Below, in pieces: positions 17,723-26,204 of a stretch of DNA of 64,000 nt. The position numbers were made by a program, and so were the translations under genes. Origin of the DNA: Methylocystis parvus OBBP (lineage in GTDB: Bacteria; Pseudomonadota; Alphaproteobacteria; Rhizobiales; Beijerinckiaceae); contig NZ_CP092970.1 of assembly GCF_027571405.1 (NCBI RefSeq), positions 140,887 through 204,886 of the forward strand, read 5' to 3'. The notes below the pieces were generated by a model. It searched no databases. It was not told the DNA's origin and saw only the letters and a list, made by a program, of their open reading frames with translations. Position 1 is the first letter of the stretch. The number at the start of each line of letters is the position of its first letter.

Positions 17723-18412
17723 TCAGCTCTCGTCCTCTTTTTCGGCAAAGAGACGAAGCGCCTCCGCGTTCACGATCGTGATGGAGCGATAGGTATGCGT
17801 AAGCCAACCTTCTGCCGCGAAGCACTGCAGCGCAGCATTCACTTGTTTACGGGATGCGTTCGCCATTGCGCCGAATTCCGCCTGAGAAAGGGGGATCGGT
17901 CTGTCGCCAATCCATGTGGCCCGATTGAGGACCGAAGCGATTCGTCTGGTTGCTTCGGGCTTTTGGAGATCGTGGATCACGCGGACGAGCGTCGTGAAGG
18001 TGACCATCAATATTTGCGCGAAATGGCGCGCCGCCTGCGGATCGAGCGCCGCGATCTGATCCATTGCTTCGAGCGGCAGGTGCATCATCCAGGTTTCGAC
18101 GATCGCGCGCAATTCGCCCCGACGCGGGTGTCGGGTGAAAAAGCAGCCTTCACCGGTCCAGTGGCCCGGCGCGCCGAGGTGGATCAGGCGTGGGATCGAC
18201 ATCGGCGGCGCTATGTTCGCCGCCACTGTTCCGTCGACGAGCCCGTAGATGCCGCCGATTGGATCGCCGAGGCGAAAGACAACGTCCCCTGGCGCATATC
18301 TCAGTAGCTTCGACCTCTGCAGCACTTCGGCGCGAAAAGCTTCAGGTTGTTCAGAAAGCCAGCCCGCGCCGCTGAGAATCCGATCCGCCTTCGCCTTGCT
18401 CATTCGCGTCAT
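17723..18412 (-). CDS. Crp/Fnr-family transcriptional regulator
   Basis: The 229-residue protein has an N-terminal cyclic-nucleotide-binding-like domain (LRYAPGDVVFRLGDPIGGIY) and a C-terminal HTH of the Crp type (IPLSQAEFGAMANASRKQVN). It lacks the cysteines of oxygen-sensing Fnr and the Arg/Ser pair of a canonical cAMP pocket, so the ligand is unknown. Start at 18412 (MTRMSK) or 18403 is likely; neither has a strong ribosome binding site. It is divergent from the DUF1254 genes, with a palindrome between them. Confidence 0.85.
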   Translation of the reverse strand: MTRMSKAKADRILSGAGWLSEQPEAFRAEVLQRSKLLRYAPGDVVFRLGDPIGGIYGLVDGTVAANIAPPMSIPRLIHLGAPGHWTGEGCFFTRHPRRGELRAIVETWMMHLPLEAMDQIAALDPQAARHFAQILMVTFTTLVRVIHDLQKPEATRRIASVLNRATWIGDRPIPLSQAEFGAMANASRKQVNAALQCFAAEGWLTHTYRSITIVNAEALRLFAEKEDES

Positions 18413-18542
18413 TGAAATGTGGCCCCGTGGCGATTTTGACAGGACAATAGCGGCGGGCGCCCATGAAGCGTCCGGCTTCTTTCGGGCTTCCGTGCACACG
18501 CCAGTACGATGATCGCGTACTCTACGAAGGCCACATAAACCA

Positions 18543-18562
18543 ATTGTCCCGAATCGGACAAT
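18543..18562. promoter_or_regulatory. Operator-like palindrome between regulator and DUF1254 genes
   Basis: ATTGTCC and GGACAAT are perfect 7-bp arms separated by CGAATC. The site is 131 bp from the regulator start and 74 bp from the DUF1254 start, a typical place for autoregulation and control of a divergent target by a dimeric Crp-type protein. Confidence 0.6.
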
Positions 18563-18635
18563 CCTGTGAAATTTCCGATGCTATGAGTTAGTTCGCAGAC
18601 ACGAGCTTGACCAATTTATAGGAGATAGTGCGATC

Positions 18636-20057
18636 ATGATTTCCAGCGCAGCGGCTGCAATCAGAAGATATTCGCTTGCTCTGGGCGCGTTCATCGGGCT
18701 CGGCGCTACGGCTGTGGCCCAGACGGCGCTCTCGCCCGAAGAGACCTACGCGCTGGCGCGCGACGCTTATCTCTTCGCCTATCCGATCGTGAGCATGGAC
18801 GTCACGATGCGCCAGGCGACCAACGTGCCCGACGCGGCCACGGTCAATCTGCGCGCGCCCGTCAATCAGTTCGCCCATGCGCGCGCCTATCCCAAAGCCG
18901 ACGAAAAGGACGTGGTGCGGTATAATTTCGATACGCTCTACTCCATGGCTTGGCTCGATCTGTCATCCGAGCCGCTCATTCTTTCCGTCCCCGATACACA
19001 AGGCCGCTACTACCTGCTGCCGATGCTCGACATGTGGACGGATGTCTTCTCCGTGGTCGGCAGCCGGACGACGGGCACGAAGGCCGCGAACTATGCCATT
19101 GTCGGGCCGGACTGGCGCGGTGCCCTGCCGGCCGGCGTCGAAAAGATCGTCGCGCCGACGCCGGCGATCTGGATATTGGGCCGCACCAAGACGGATGGGC
19201 CAGCCGATTACGACAACGTCCACAAGGTTCAGGACGGCTACCGGCTGACGCCTCTCTCGCGGTGGGGCAAGGCCTATGCGCCGCCGAAGTCGCTCCCGAC
19301 CGATCCGTCGATCGACGACAAGACCCCGCCGCTCGTCCAGGTCAACAAGCTCGACGGTGTCGCCATGTTGACGCGGCTCGCCGACCTGATGGTCAAGTAT
19401 CCTCCGCATCCGAACGACTATCCGATCCTATTCCGGCTCCGCCAGCTCGGACTGGAGCCGGGTAAGTCCTTTGACGCCTCCAAGCTCGATCCGCAAATCA
19501 AGTCCATCGTCAACAAGGCGGCGAAGGACACGATCACCGCGATGCCTGTGAAAATGCTCACCATGACCCCGGCCGAAAATGGCTGGAATATCGGTAGAGA
19601 GCACATGGGCACTTATGGCACCGCCTATCAATGGCGCGCGTTGATCGCTTTGGGAGGCCTCGGCGCCAACCTTCCTGAAGATGCCGTTTACCCCACGGCG
19701 TTCACCGATGGTGAGGGCAAGCCGCTCAATGGCGCCAACAAGTACCTGCTCCATTTTGCCAAGGGTCAGACGCCGCCAGCCAACGCCTTCTGGTCGATCA
19801 CCATGTATGACAAGGACGGCTTCCAGGTTCCCAATCCGATCGATCGCTACGCCATCGGCAGCTACGACAAGCTGGAATACAACACTGACGGCTCGATAGA
19901 CATCTATGTGCAAGCCGATTCGCCCGGCAAGGGCAAGGAAGCGAATTGGCTGCCGGCGCCCAGGGCGGCGTTCCAGCCGACCATGCGGCTCTATTCGCCG
20001 CGTCGGGAAGTGCTCGACGGATCCTGGTCTCCGCCGCCCCTCAAGCGCGTCAACTGA
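18636..20057 (+). CDS. Exported DUF1254/DUF1214 protein
   Basis: The 473-residue protein starts with a signal peptide (YSLALGAFIGLGATAVAQ). It carries the DUF1254 N-terminal region (SPEETYALARDAYLFAYPIV, then VVRYNFDTLYSMAWLDLS) and the C-terminal DUF1214 region (FWSITMYDKDGFQVPNPIDR, with YVQADSPGKGKEANWLPAP). The family is periplasmic and of unknown function. It heads a pair with the paralogue at 20130 and is likely controlled by the divergent Crp-type regulator. Confidence 0.92.
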   Translation: MISSAAAAIRRYSLALGAFIGLGATAVAQTALSPEETYALARDAYLFAYPIVSMDVTMRQATNVPDAATVNLRAPVNQFAHARAYPKADEKDVVRYNFDTLYSMAWLDLSSEPLILSVPDTQGRYYLLPMLDMWTDVFSVVGSRTTGTKAANYAIVGPDWRGALPAGVEKIVAPTPAIWILGRTKTDGPADYDNVHKVQDGYRLTPLSRWGKAYAPPKSLPTDPSIDDKTPPLVQVNKLDGVAMLTRLADLMVKYPPHPNDYPILFRLRQLGLEPGKSFDASKLDPQIKSIVNKAAKDTITAMPVKMLTMTPAENGWNIGREHMGTYGTAYQWRALIALGGLGANLPEDAVYPTAFTDGEGKPLNGANKYLLHFAKGQTPPANAFWSITMYDKDGFQVPNPIDRYAIGSYDKLEYNTDGSIDIYVQADSPGKGKEANWLPAPRAAFQPTMRLYSPRREVLDGSWSPPPLKRVN

Positions 20058-20129
20058 GGTCCGATCTTTTCGCGCGGCGCGCGTTTCGCATCCGCCTCGG
20101 CAAATCAAGTTGCCTCGAAGGAGAAACGA

Positions 20130-21524
20130 ATGAAGAAGAACGTGGTATCCGCGGCATGCGCGCTCATGTTACTGGGAGCGCCGTCAGCGTCGGCGCAGCA
20201 GATGGTTTCGGCGGACGAAGCCCGCGAGATCGCACGGGAGACTTTTGTCTACGCCTATCCGCTCATCCTGTCGGAAATTACTTTTCGGGTCGGCAAGAAT
20301 GTCGAAGCTCCCATCGGGACCAGCGCTCCGCTCAATCAGTTCGGCCATATGCGGGCGTTTCCGGATCCGTCGTTCACCATCGTGGTGCGCCCGAATGCAG
20401 ATACACTCTACTCATCCCTTGGATATGATGTGACGAAAGAGCCGCTGGTCATCAGCGTGCCGGCGGCGGGTGACCGCTATTACCTGCTGCCCTTCCTCGA
20501 CTTCTGGAGCGATGTGTTCACGGTTCCGGGGACGCGCACCACGGGGAACGAGGCGCAGACCTTCGCGATCACGGGCCCGAACTGGAAGGGTAAATTGCCG
20601 GCCGGGGTCAAGCAGTACCGCAGCCCGACCGGAATGGGGCTGCTGATCGGCAGGGCCCAGACCAATGGCAAGGCCGACTATGCGGCGGTGCGTATGTTCC
20701 AGGACGGCATTAAGGCGGCGCCGCTGAGCGCTTACGGCAAGCCCTACACGCCGCCAAAAGGCAAGGTCGATCCGAAGCAGGACATGAGTGCGCCTCCGGA
20801 CCAGATCGACAGAATGGATGCTTCCCGGTTCTTCAGCATGTTCGCCGAACTGATGAAGACCAATCCGCCGCACGCCAACGACAATCCGATCCTCGACCGG
20901 ATGAAGCGTATCGGAATCGAACCCGGCAAGAGTTTCAAACTCACTTCCGCACCGAAGGAGGTGCAGGACGCACTGAATTCGGCGCCGACCGTGGCGCTTC
21001 CGCAGATCAAGGAGGCTTGGAGAAAGGCTGGCGTGCTCGCCAATGGCTGGCGCACCAATATGACGGCGATTGGAACCTACGGAACGGACTATCTGCATCG
21101 GGCCGGGGTGGCCTATGGCGGATATGGCGCAAACGCCATCGAGGACGCGCTCTATCCGACGGCCTTCGCCGACGCCAACGGCCAGCCCTTCAGCAGCGAC
21201 AGGCGCTATGTCCTGCATTTCGCCAAGGATCAGATTCCGCCGGTGCGCGGCTTCTGGTCGCTGACCATGTACGACGAGCGCCAGCTGTTCACGGCCAACG
21301 CGATCGATCGCTATGCGATCGGCGACCGCGACAAGCTCGCCTTCAATGCCGATGGGTCGCTCGACCTTTACATTCAGCGCGAGTCGCCGGGCAAGGAGAA
21401 GGAGTCCAATTGGCTCCCGGCGCCAGAGAGCGGTTCCTTCACCATGAACTTGCGGCTCTACTGGCCGAAGGCCGAGGTCCTGAACGGCTCCTGGGCGCCG
21501 CCGCCGGTGAAGCGAGTAAATTGA
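20130..21524 (+). CDS. Exported DUF1254/DUF1214 protein, paralogue
   Basis: The 464-residue protein has a signal peptide (ACALMLLGAPSASA) and the same two domains as its neighbour (DEAREIARETFVYAYPLILS; SLTMYDERQLFTANAIDRYA; YIQRESPGKEKESNWLPAPE). The ATG at 20130 has GAAGGAG upstream, and the 72-bp gap fits an operon with 18636-20057. The two look like an old tandem duplication, since similarity is clear but moderate. Confidence 0.92.
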   Translation: MKKNVVSAACALMLLGAPSASAQQMVSADEAREIARETFVYAYPLILSEITFRVGKNVEAPIGTSAPLNQFGHMRAFPDPSFTIVVRPNADTLYSSLGYDVTKEPLVISVPAAGDRYYLLPFLDFWSDVFTVPGTRTTGNEAQTFAITGPNWKGKLPAGVKQYRSPTGMGLLIGRAQTNGKADYAAVRMFQDGIKAAPLSAYGKPYTPPKGKVDPKQDMSAPPDQIDRMDASRFFSMFAELMKTNPPHANDNPILDRMKRIGIEPGKSFKLTSAPKEVQDALNSAPTVALPQIKEAWRKAGVLANGWRTNMTAIGTYGTDYLHRAGVAYGGYGANAIEDALYPTAFADANGQPFSSDRRYVLHFAKDQIPPVRGFWSLTMYDERQLFTANAIDRYAIGDRDKLAFNADGSLDLYIQRESPGKEKESNWLPAPESGSFTMNLRLYWPKAEVLNGSWAPPPVKRVN

Positions 21525-21759
21525 GCGCGCCCACATTCGTGCTCGCCCATGAGAAAGATTGTCTCGGCCGGAAAGGTCGGGACGGAAAGCCGCTCTCGCG
21601 TCGGACCAGCACGGGAGACGCGCTGAGCTGCGACCGACACGGACGTTCTGGGCGCCATTGGTGGCGGATGCAATTTTTTCGCACAGCGGGCGTGCCGACG
21701 ACATCCAACCTTCCACCTAACCTCGACGGCGCGCATTGATTGCTTCGGGACTGACGATA

Positions 21760-22677
21760 ATGCTCAACTTCGGTAACGCCAAAGGGCGCGTCGCTACGAG
21801 CGCCATTGCTCTCGCCTTCATCGCTGCGCCGGCGTTCGGCGCCGACCTGCCCGCCCACAAGGGTCAGCCGCTTGCGCCCCCTCCGGCTTTTACCTGGACG
21901 GGCCTCTATGTCGGCTTCACCTTCGCACATGCATGGACCGGCAGCGATCCAATCCATGCGCGCACGGTCAGTCTCGTCGACAGCGCGCTTGCCGGCTTCG
22001 GCCCGGTTTCGGCGCTCGGAGCCAATGGCGTGATCGGCGCGCGGCTCGACGGATTCCTGAGTGGAGGCCAGATCGGCTATAACTGGCAATTTGCTGACCA
22101 TTTCGTCGTTGGTCTGGAAGCGGGCGTTTCCGGGGCCAGCGTCAGGGGCGGCGGCGGCTTCGGCAATATCGTCGCCAACGGTCCGGCGTCCTACGCGGTG
22201 ACGAGTGCAACGCTCAGGCGAAGCCTCGAATATCTGGGCACTGTTCGCGGACGCCTTGGTTATGCGGTGACGCCAAACATTCTTGTCTACGCCACCGGAG
22301 GCCTAGCGTTCGGAGGCGCCAATCAGACCTTAACACTGCAGCAGACCCTCGTTCCGTCCGCCCTCGTCGCGAGAACGGTCAAGGGCGATCAATACAATAA
22401 TCTTGTCGGTTGGACGATCGGCGGCGGCGCCGAGATGGCCCTGTCGCGCGCCTTGAGCGCCAAACTCGAATATCTCTATTATGATCTTTTACAACAGTGG
22501 CGCGCTCTGGGGCGATGCGTTGGATTGATCCGCTTGTCGGACTACGCGTTCGCCATCAGTTATCGCCCGCCGACGAATTCCAGCTCCGGGGCGACATTGG
22601 CGGCTTCGGCGCCGGCAGCAAGTTCAGCTGGCAGTGCTTTGGCGGTTACAATCACGATTTCGAATTCAACGGCCTGA
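21760..22677 (+). CDS. Omp25/RopB-like outer-membrane barrel, chimeric C terminus
   Basis: The signal peptide (TSAIALAFIAAPAFGADLPA) and the body (FTWTGLYVGFTFAHAWTG; GGQIGYNWQFADHFVVGLEA; GTVRGRLGYAVTPNILVYAT; SAKLEYLYYDL) are those of an alphaproteobacterial Omp25-like eight-strand barrel. After YYDL, near 22485, the last beta strand is missing and the frame runs into an unrelated tail ending at 22677. The terminal strand needed for assembly is therefore lost, so the protein is probably not functional. ATG at 21760 is preferred over 21736 because it fits the signal peptide better. Confidence 0.75.
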   Translation: MLNFGNAKGRVATSAIALAFIAAPAFGADLPAHKGQPLAPPPAFTWTGLYVGFTFAHAWTGSDPIHARTVSLVDSALAGFGPVSALGANGVIGARLDGFLSGGQIGYNWQFADHFVVGLEAGVSGASVRGGGGFGNIVANGPASYAVTSATLRRSLEYLGTVRGRLGYAVTPNILVYATGGLAFGGANQTLTLQQTLVPSALVARTVKGDQYNNLVGWTIGGGAEMALSRALSAKLEYLYYDLLQQWRALGRCVGLIRLSDYAFAISYRPPTNSSSGATLAASAPAASSAGSALAVTITISNSTA

Positions 22678-22802
22678 AGTTTACCGGCACGCTCGGCTAT
22701 CGCGTCTTGGGCATCGATTATTCGCGCGGATGGGGTAACGAGCGACGTGGAGTCGACGCCGTCTTCCACGGCCCTGTGTCAGGCGTGAGCATGCAGTTTT
22801 GA
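22500..22802 (+). pseudogene. C-terminal piece of a second outer-membrane protein
   Basis: In another frame the DNA encodes WIDPLVGLRVRHQLSPADEF, QLRGDIGGFGAGSKFSWQ and ends in GPVSGVSMQF, the aromatic-terminated last strand of an outer-membrane barrel. It is fused in the wrong frame to the Omp25-like gene, so two barrel genes have recombined and lost the intervening DNA. Confidence 0.65.
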
Positions 22803-22821
22803 CCGCAAAGCGATTGCGGTC
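22801..22821 (+). terminator. Hairpin just after the barrel stop codon
   Basis: GACCGCAA and TTGCGGTC are perfect 8-bp arms with a 5-base loop, beginning at the stop codon. There is no T run afterwards, so termination is only a possibility. Confidence 0.4.
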
Positions 22822-22839
22822 TCATGTCCAGCCCGCGTT

Positions 22840-23121
22840 GTACCGAGCATACCGATTGCAGGGCAGGCACCGAAGCGCTTCAGCCGGCCGAAGCCGTGTT
22901 CGATGCGAGCACGGGCTTTGTAGAGGGTCCGAGCGAAGAAGGCGGGTCTGTTCTTTTCGTTGGCTTTGTGCGGGATGACGGGCGCGATGCCACGGCGTCG
23001 GGCAGCCTCGCGATTGGCCTTGCTGGCATAGCCTTTGTCGCAGATGATGGCACGCGGCCGGATGTCGGGACCGATGTCGAGCAGCGTCTCGAAAGGGGTC
23101 GTTTGCGGGAGGGGGCGGAAT
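22840..23121 (-). pseudogene. IS5-family transposase fragment
   Basis: The minus strand encodes PRAIICDKGYASKANREAAR, RRGIAPVIPHKANEKNRPAF and ARARIEHGFGRLKRF, the C-terminal half of an IS5 transposase with the catalytic D of CDKGYAS and E of RIEHGFG. The N-terminal half is missing where it meets the resolvase gene, and the tail after KRF departs from the family. Confidence 0.75.
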
Positions 23122-23122
23122 C

Positions 23123-23733
23123 CTACGCTAAGCCGAGAACTCGCTTTCCGTAAGTTCTGAGCTCGCCCTTTGGGCCGACGTAGCGATAGAGGGTGACGCG
23201 TTCGATACCGAGTTCGGCGCAAAGCGCGGAGACCGGAGTGTCGCGTTGAGCCATCGCGGCCTGAGCGAGACGAACCTGGGCTTTGGTGAGGGCGAATTTT
23301 CTGCCTCCCTTACGACCCCGGGCGCGGGCGCAAGCCCAGCCATGGTGCGCTCACGGATCAGATCACGTTCGAACTCCGCGAGCGTCGCGAAGATGCCGAA
23401 GATCATGCGGCCGGACGAAGTGGTCGTATCGATTTGCGCGCCCTTTCCGGTCAGCACTCGCAACCCTACGCCGCGTCCTGAAAGGTCTTTGACGACGTTG
23501 ACCAGATGGGCGAGGGACCGCCCAAGCCGGTCGAGCTTCCAGACCACGAGCACGTCGCCCTCGCGCAACGCCCGAAGACAGGCCTCCAGGCCCGGGCGAT
23601 TGTCCCTGCCGCCCGAGGCGCGGTCCTCATAAACCTGATCCGGCTGGACGCCAGCGGCGCCCAGGGCGTCGCGCTGCAAGTCGAGAGACTGCGAGCCGTC
23701 GGCTTTCGAGACGCGGGCATATCCGATCAGCAT
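23123..23733 (-). pseudogene. Tn3-type serine resolvase, frameshifted
   Basis: The N-terminal catalytic domain is complete (LIGYARVSKADGSQSLDLQR with the nucleophilic serine; DVLVVWKLDRLGRSLAHLV). Near 23335 a one-base change shifts the frame. The other frame then supplies the usual resolvase tail: RGRKGGRKFALTKAQVRLAQ, an HTH, and GELRTYGKRVLGLA before a TAG at 23123. The wild type would have recombined res sites of a Tn3-family transposon. Confidence 0.85.
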
Positions 23734-23858
23734 GTTTCACAAACGATGGTTTGAGGCAGCGGAGACGGCGGGGCTGCTTTGTCACCCAAATTTGTATCTT
23801 AATCCGCATCTTAAACAAAGTGTCTTAAACCATCATCAAACTTGAAAAAGGAACACAT
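23734..23858. other. Probable res region of a Tn3-family transposon
   Basis: The 125-bp gap between the divergent resolvase and transposase genes is AT-rich and contains repeated TATCTTAA/CATCTTAAAC/GTCTTAAACC-type motifs, the usual place of resolvase binding sites and both promoters. Confidence 0.5.
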
Positions 23859-24628
23859 ATGCCGCGCCGGATCGTGCTGACGCCTCGGCAAAGAGAAGCG
23901 CTTCTGCGCCTGTCGACCGACCAGGCGGAACTGCTCGTCCATTACACGCTCAGCGACGAGGATATCGCTCACATCGAGCGGCGACGGCGTCCCCATAACA
24001 AATACGGTTTCGCGCTGCAGCTTTGCGCGCTGCGCTACCCGGGGCGCATTCTGGCGCCGGGGGAGCTGATCCCGAAGGAGGTTTTGGAATTCATCGGAGC
24101 GCAGCTCGGCCTGCGTGCTGACGATCTCGCAGATTACGCGGTGCGCGAGGAGACTCGCCACGAGCATCTTTCCGAGTTGCGCAAGATTTACGGTTTTCGT
24201 TCCTTTTCAGGGCGCGTCGCTCGCGACTTGCGAGACTGGCTCGGCCGCGAAGCCGAGCTCGCGGCGTCGAACGAGGACCTGGTTCGTCGGTTCGTGAACG
24301 AATGCCGCCAATCTCGCACGATCCTTCCGACGATATCGACGATCGAGCGCTTGTCCGCCGATGCGTTGGTCGACGCAGAACGCAAGTTCGAAAGCCGAAT
24401 AGCTGATCGATTGAGTCCCGAGGTCAGAGAGCGATTGCTGCGTCTCCTCGAAGAGACGGTCGATGAACGGGTGACGCGCTATATTTGGCTTCGGCAATTC
24501 GAGCCAGGCGCCAATTCGTTGGCCGCCAATCGATTGCTCGACCGTCTCGAATATTTGGAAGGTCTTCCTCTTCCGGACGGTCTCTTGGCCGATGTGCCGG
24601 TTCATCGGGTTACGCGTCTGCGCAGGCA
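23859..24628 (+). pseudogene. Tn3-family transposase, N-terminal fragment
   Basis: The DUF4158 N-terminal region of Tn3 transposases is present (LTPRQREALLRLSTDQAELL; RRRRPHNKYGFALQLCALRY; IYGFRSFSGRVARDLRDWL). The start has AAAGGA upstream. At about residue 256, after HRVTRLRRQ, similarity ends and an IS5 fragment begins. Full-length enzymes are near 990 residues, so the DDE domain is gone. Confidence 0.85.
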
Positions 24629-24891
24629 AAGAACGCAACAGCGAGGATGAGAAGAAGGCGATCAAGGAAGGGCGCATTCCCAAGGGCTAGGCGGAGAGGC
24701 CCGCGAAACTGCGGCAGAAAGATCGCGACGCGCGCTGGACCGTGAAGTTCAGCAAGGCGAAGGAGCGGCCCGACGGAACGAAGCCGCCGGTCGACATTGC
24801 GATCCCGACCTTCGGCTATCAGAACCGTGTCGCGATCGATAGGGGCTTCGGCTTCATCCGCACATGGATAGCCACGGACGCCGCAGCTTTC
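24629..24891 (+). pseudogene. IS5-family transposase internal fragment
   Basis: The frame reads ERNSEDEKKAIKEGRIPKG, then TAG where homologues have a tryptophan, then AERPAKLRQKDRDARWTVKF and PPVDIAIPTFGYQNRVAIDR. This is the middle of an IS5-group transposase unlike the one at 22840. Both ends are missing and the stop confirms decay. Confidence 0.7.
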
Positions 24892-25460
24892 GGTGACCAT
24901 GCCACGATGTTGCGCTGCGGCTCGATGTTCGGTGCCACTAGGAGATCCCTAACGGTGGCTCGACGCGCTACACGTATCTCGGCGGGTTTGCATCACTGTC
25001 CGCTTCCCAGTCGCCGGTTTTGTGCACCGCGGAATTACGTCGCCTTTCCGCCGATATCGTTTCGCGCCGAAAGCCGAGTCATCCGCCTCAGGAATGGACT
25101 TCGTGTGGTCGCCTCCCATAGGGTCGAGGTTAGAGTCCGCCAAACGCCGCAAATCGAATTTTCCGAGATCAGAATTTGCTAACGGCCTTTATCTTTTGCT
25201 CTCCGTTTCATGCGCCCACCACCGGTTGCATGGCGTTTCGTCCTATGGCCGCTGTCGCCGCCCAAAACCCTGCGGTCGCAACGATTTTCCCCTTGGCGCT
25301 GCACGCCAATTCCTCGCGCGCCAAAATCGCCGCGGCCTCCAGGGTCCTCCGCTCTGCTCCGGCCTCGCGCTTTTCGGCGCTTTGGTTCGGACGTCGCCTG
25401 TTGCGGCCATCAGGAACAGCCATCGCAACCGGGGCAGCCGCCCCAACGATGGAGAGCAAG
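24892..25460. other. Non-coding stretch before ssb
   Basis: About 570 bases between the IS5 fragment and ssb. I see no supported gene; open frames here are short and lack domains. The promoter of ssb should lie in the last 200 bases. Confidence 0.4.
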
Positions 25461-25844
25461 ATGAAGACTTTTGCGGAATTCCAGATCCTCGGCCGCATCG
25501 GCAAGGTTCGCGAAGTCGGACAGACCATCCGCATTTCGATCTGCGCCAACTACGCTTTTAAAGACCACAACGGCGAGACGAAGGACAGGCCCTATTGGAA
25601 CGAGATTACGGTCTGGAGCGAAAGCGCCCGCAAATATGTCCGCGACTATGCAAAGCCCGGCGATCTGGTGATGGCGCGCGGCACGCTGAAGCAGGGCAGC
25701 TTCGAGAAGGATGGGGCGAAGGTCTACACCGTCGACCTCAACTGCGACGATTTTTCGATCCTTGCTTCCACCAAGACCGACCAGTCGGGGAGCAACGAAG
25801 CCGATGCCGCGCTCGAGACGCAGAAGAAGGCGAAACGCAAGTGA
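25461..25844 (+). CDS. ssb: Single-stranded DNA-binding protein
   Basis: The 127-residue protein is an OB-fold Ssb (FAEFQILGRIGKVREVGQTI; RPYWNEITVWSESARKYVRD; GDLVMARGTLKQGSFEKDGA). The basic C terminus lacks the acidic DDDIPF-type tip of chromosomal Ssb, as is common for plasmid copies. ATG at 25461 has GGAG six bases upstream; the earlier in-frame ATG at 25449 does not. Its place before parAB and the transfer genes fits a plasmid maintenance or early conjugation role. Confidence 0.9.
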   Translation: MKTFAEFQILGRIGKVREVGQTIRISICANYAFKDHNGETKDRPYWNEITVWSESARKYVRDYAKPGDLVMARGTLKQGSFEKDGAKVYTVDLNCDDFSILASTKTDQSGSNEADAALETQKKAKRK

Positions 25845-25912
25845 CGCCAACGCGGGGGCCGTGCGCGACCCCTCGCCCGTGATTTCGCCCCCGGCAGCTC
25901 GGTTCGCAGCCC

Positions 25913-25931
25913 AGTTTGCCGGGGGCAAACT
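25913..25931. repeat. 19-bp palindrome upstream of parAB, copy 1
   Basis: AGTTTGCCGGGGGCAAACT has 8-bp arms and is followed by six T. It differs from copy 2 only at the two central positions. It could be a ParB (parS) or ParA operator site, or a terminator of ssb given the T run. Confidence 0.7.
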
Positions 25932-25991
25932 TTTTTCCAGCGCCTGTCCTTACCTTCGATCCCTGCCCGCAGGGCGCAAAGTTCGGAGGCG

Positions 25992-26010
25992 AGTTTGCCC
26001 AGGGCAAACT
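25992..26010. repeat. 19-bp palindrome upstream of parAB, copy 2
   Basis: AGTTTGCCCAGGGCAAACT has 9-bp arms and is followed by five T. It starts 79 bp after copy 1. Two matching sites in front of parA favour a regulatory or centromere role over simple termination. Confidence 0.7.
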
Positions 26011-26204
26011 TTTTAACGTCGACCGGCAAAACGCAACGGGCAGAAGGGCTCCTTGTCCGACCCCTGTGAAATCTCGCAGTCGTTCTCTTTGCGCGGCTGA
26101 GGCAAATAGTCTCCGTCGCTGCGTTTTTGCACCGACGGAGGGCATGGAGACATAATGAGCGCCGCCAATCGTGATCTTGTCGTGACGGCCGAGAAGGCGG
26201 CCGC

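Larger units (their letters stand above)
25845..26204. other. ssb-parA intergenic region with two palindromes
   Basis: The 360 bases carry no gene. The notable content is a pair of near-identical 19-bp palindromes listed separately. Confidence 0.6.

Noticed and set aside
25913..26010. Twin palindromes as two intrinsic terminators
   Set aside because: The T runs allow it, but near-identity of the two copies and their place before parA fit protein binding better; kept as an alternative.
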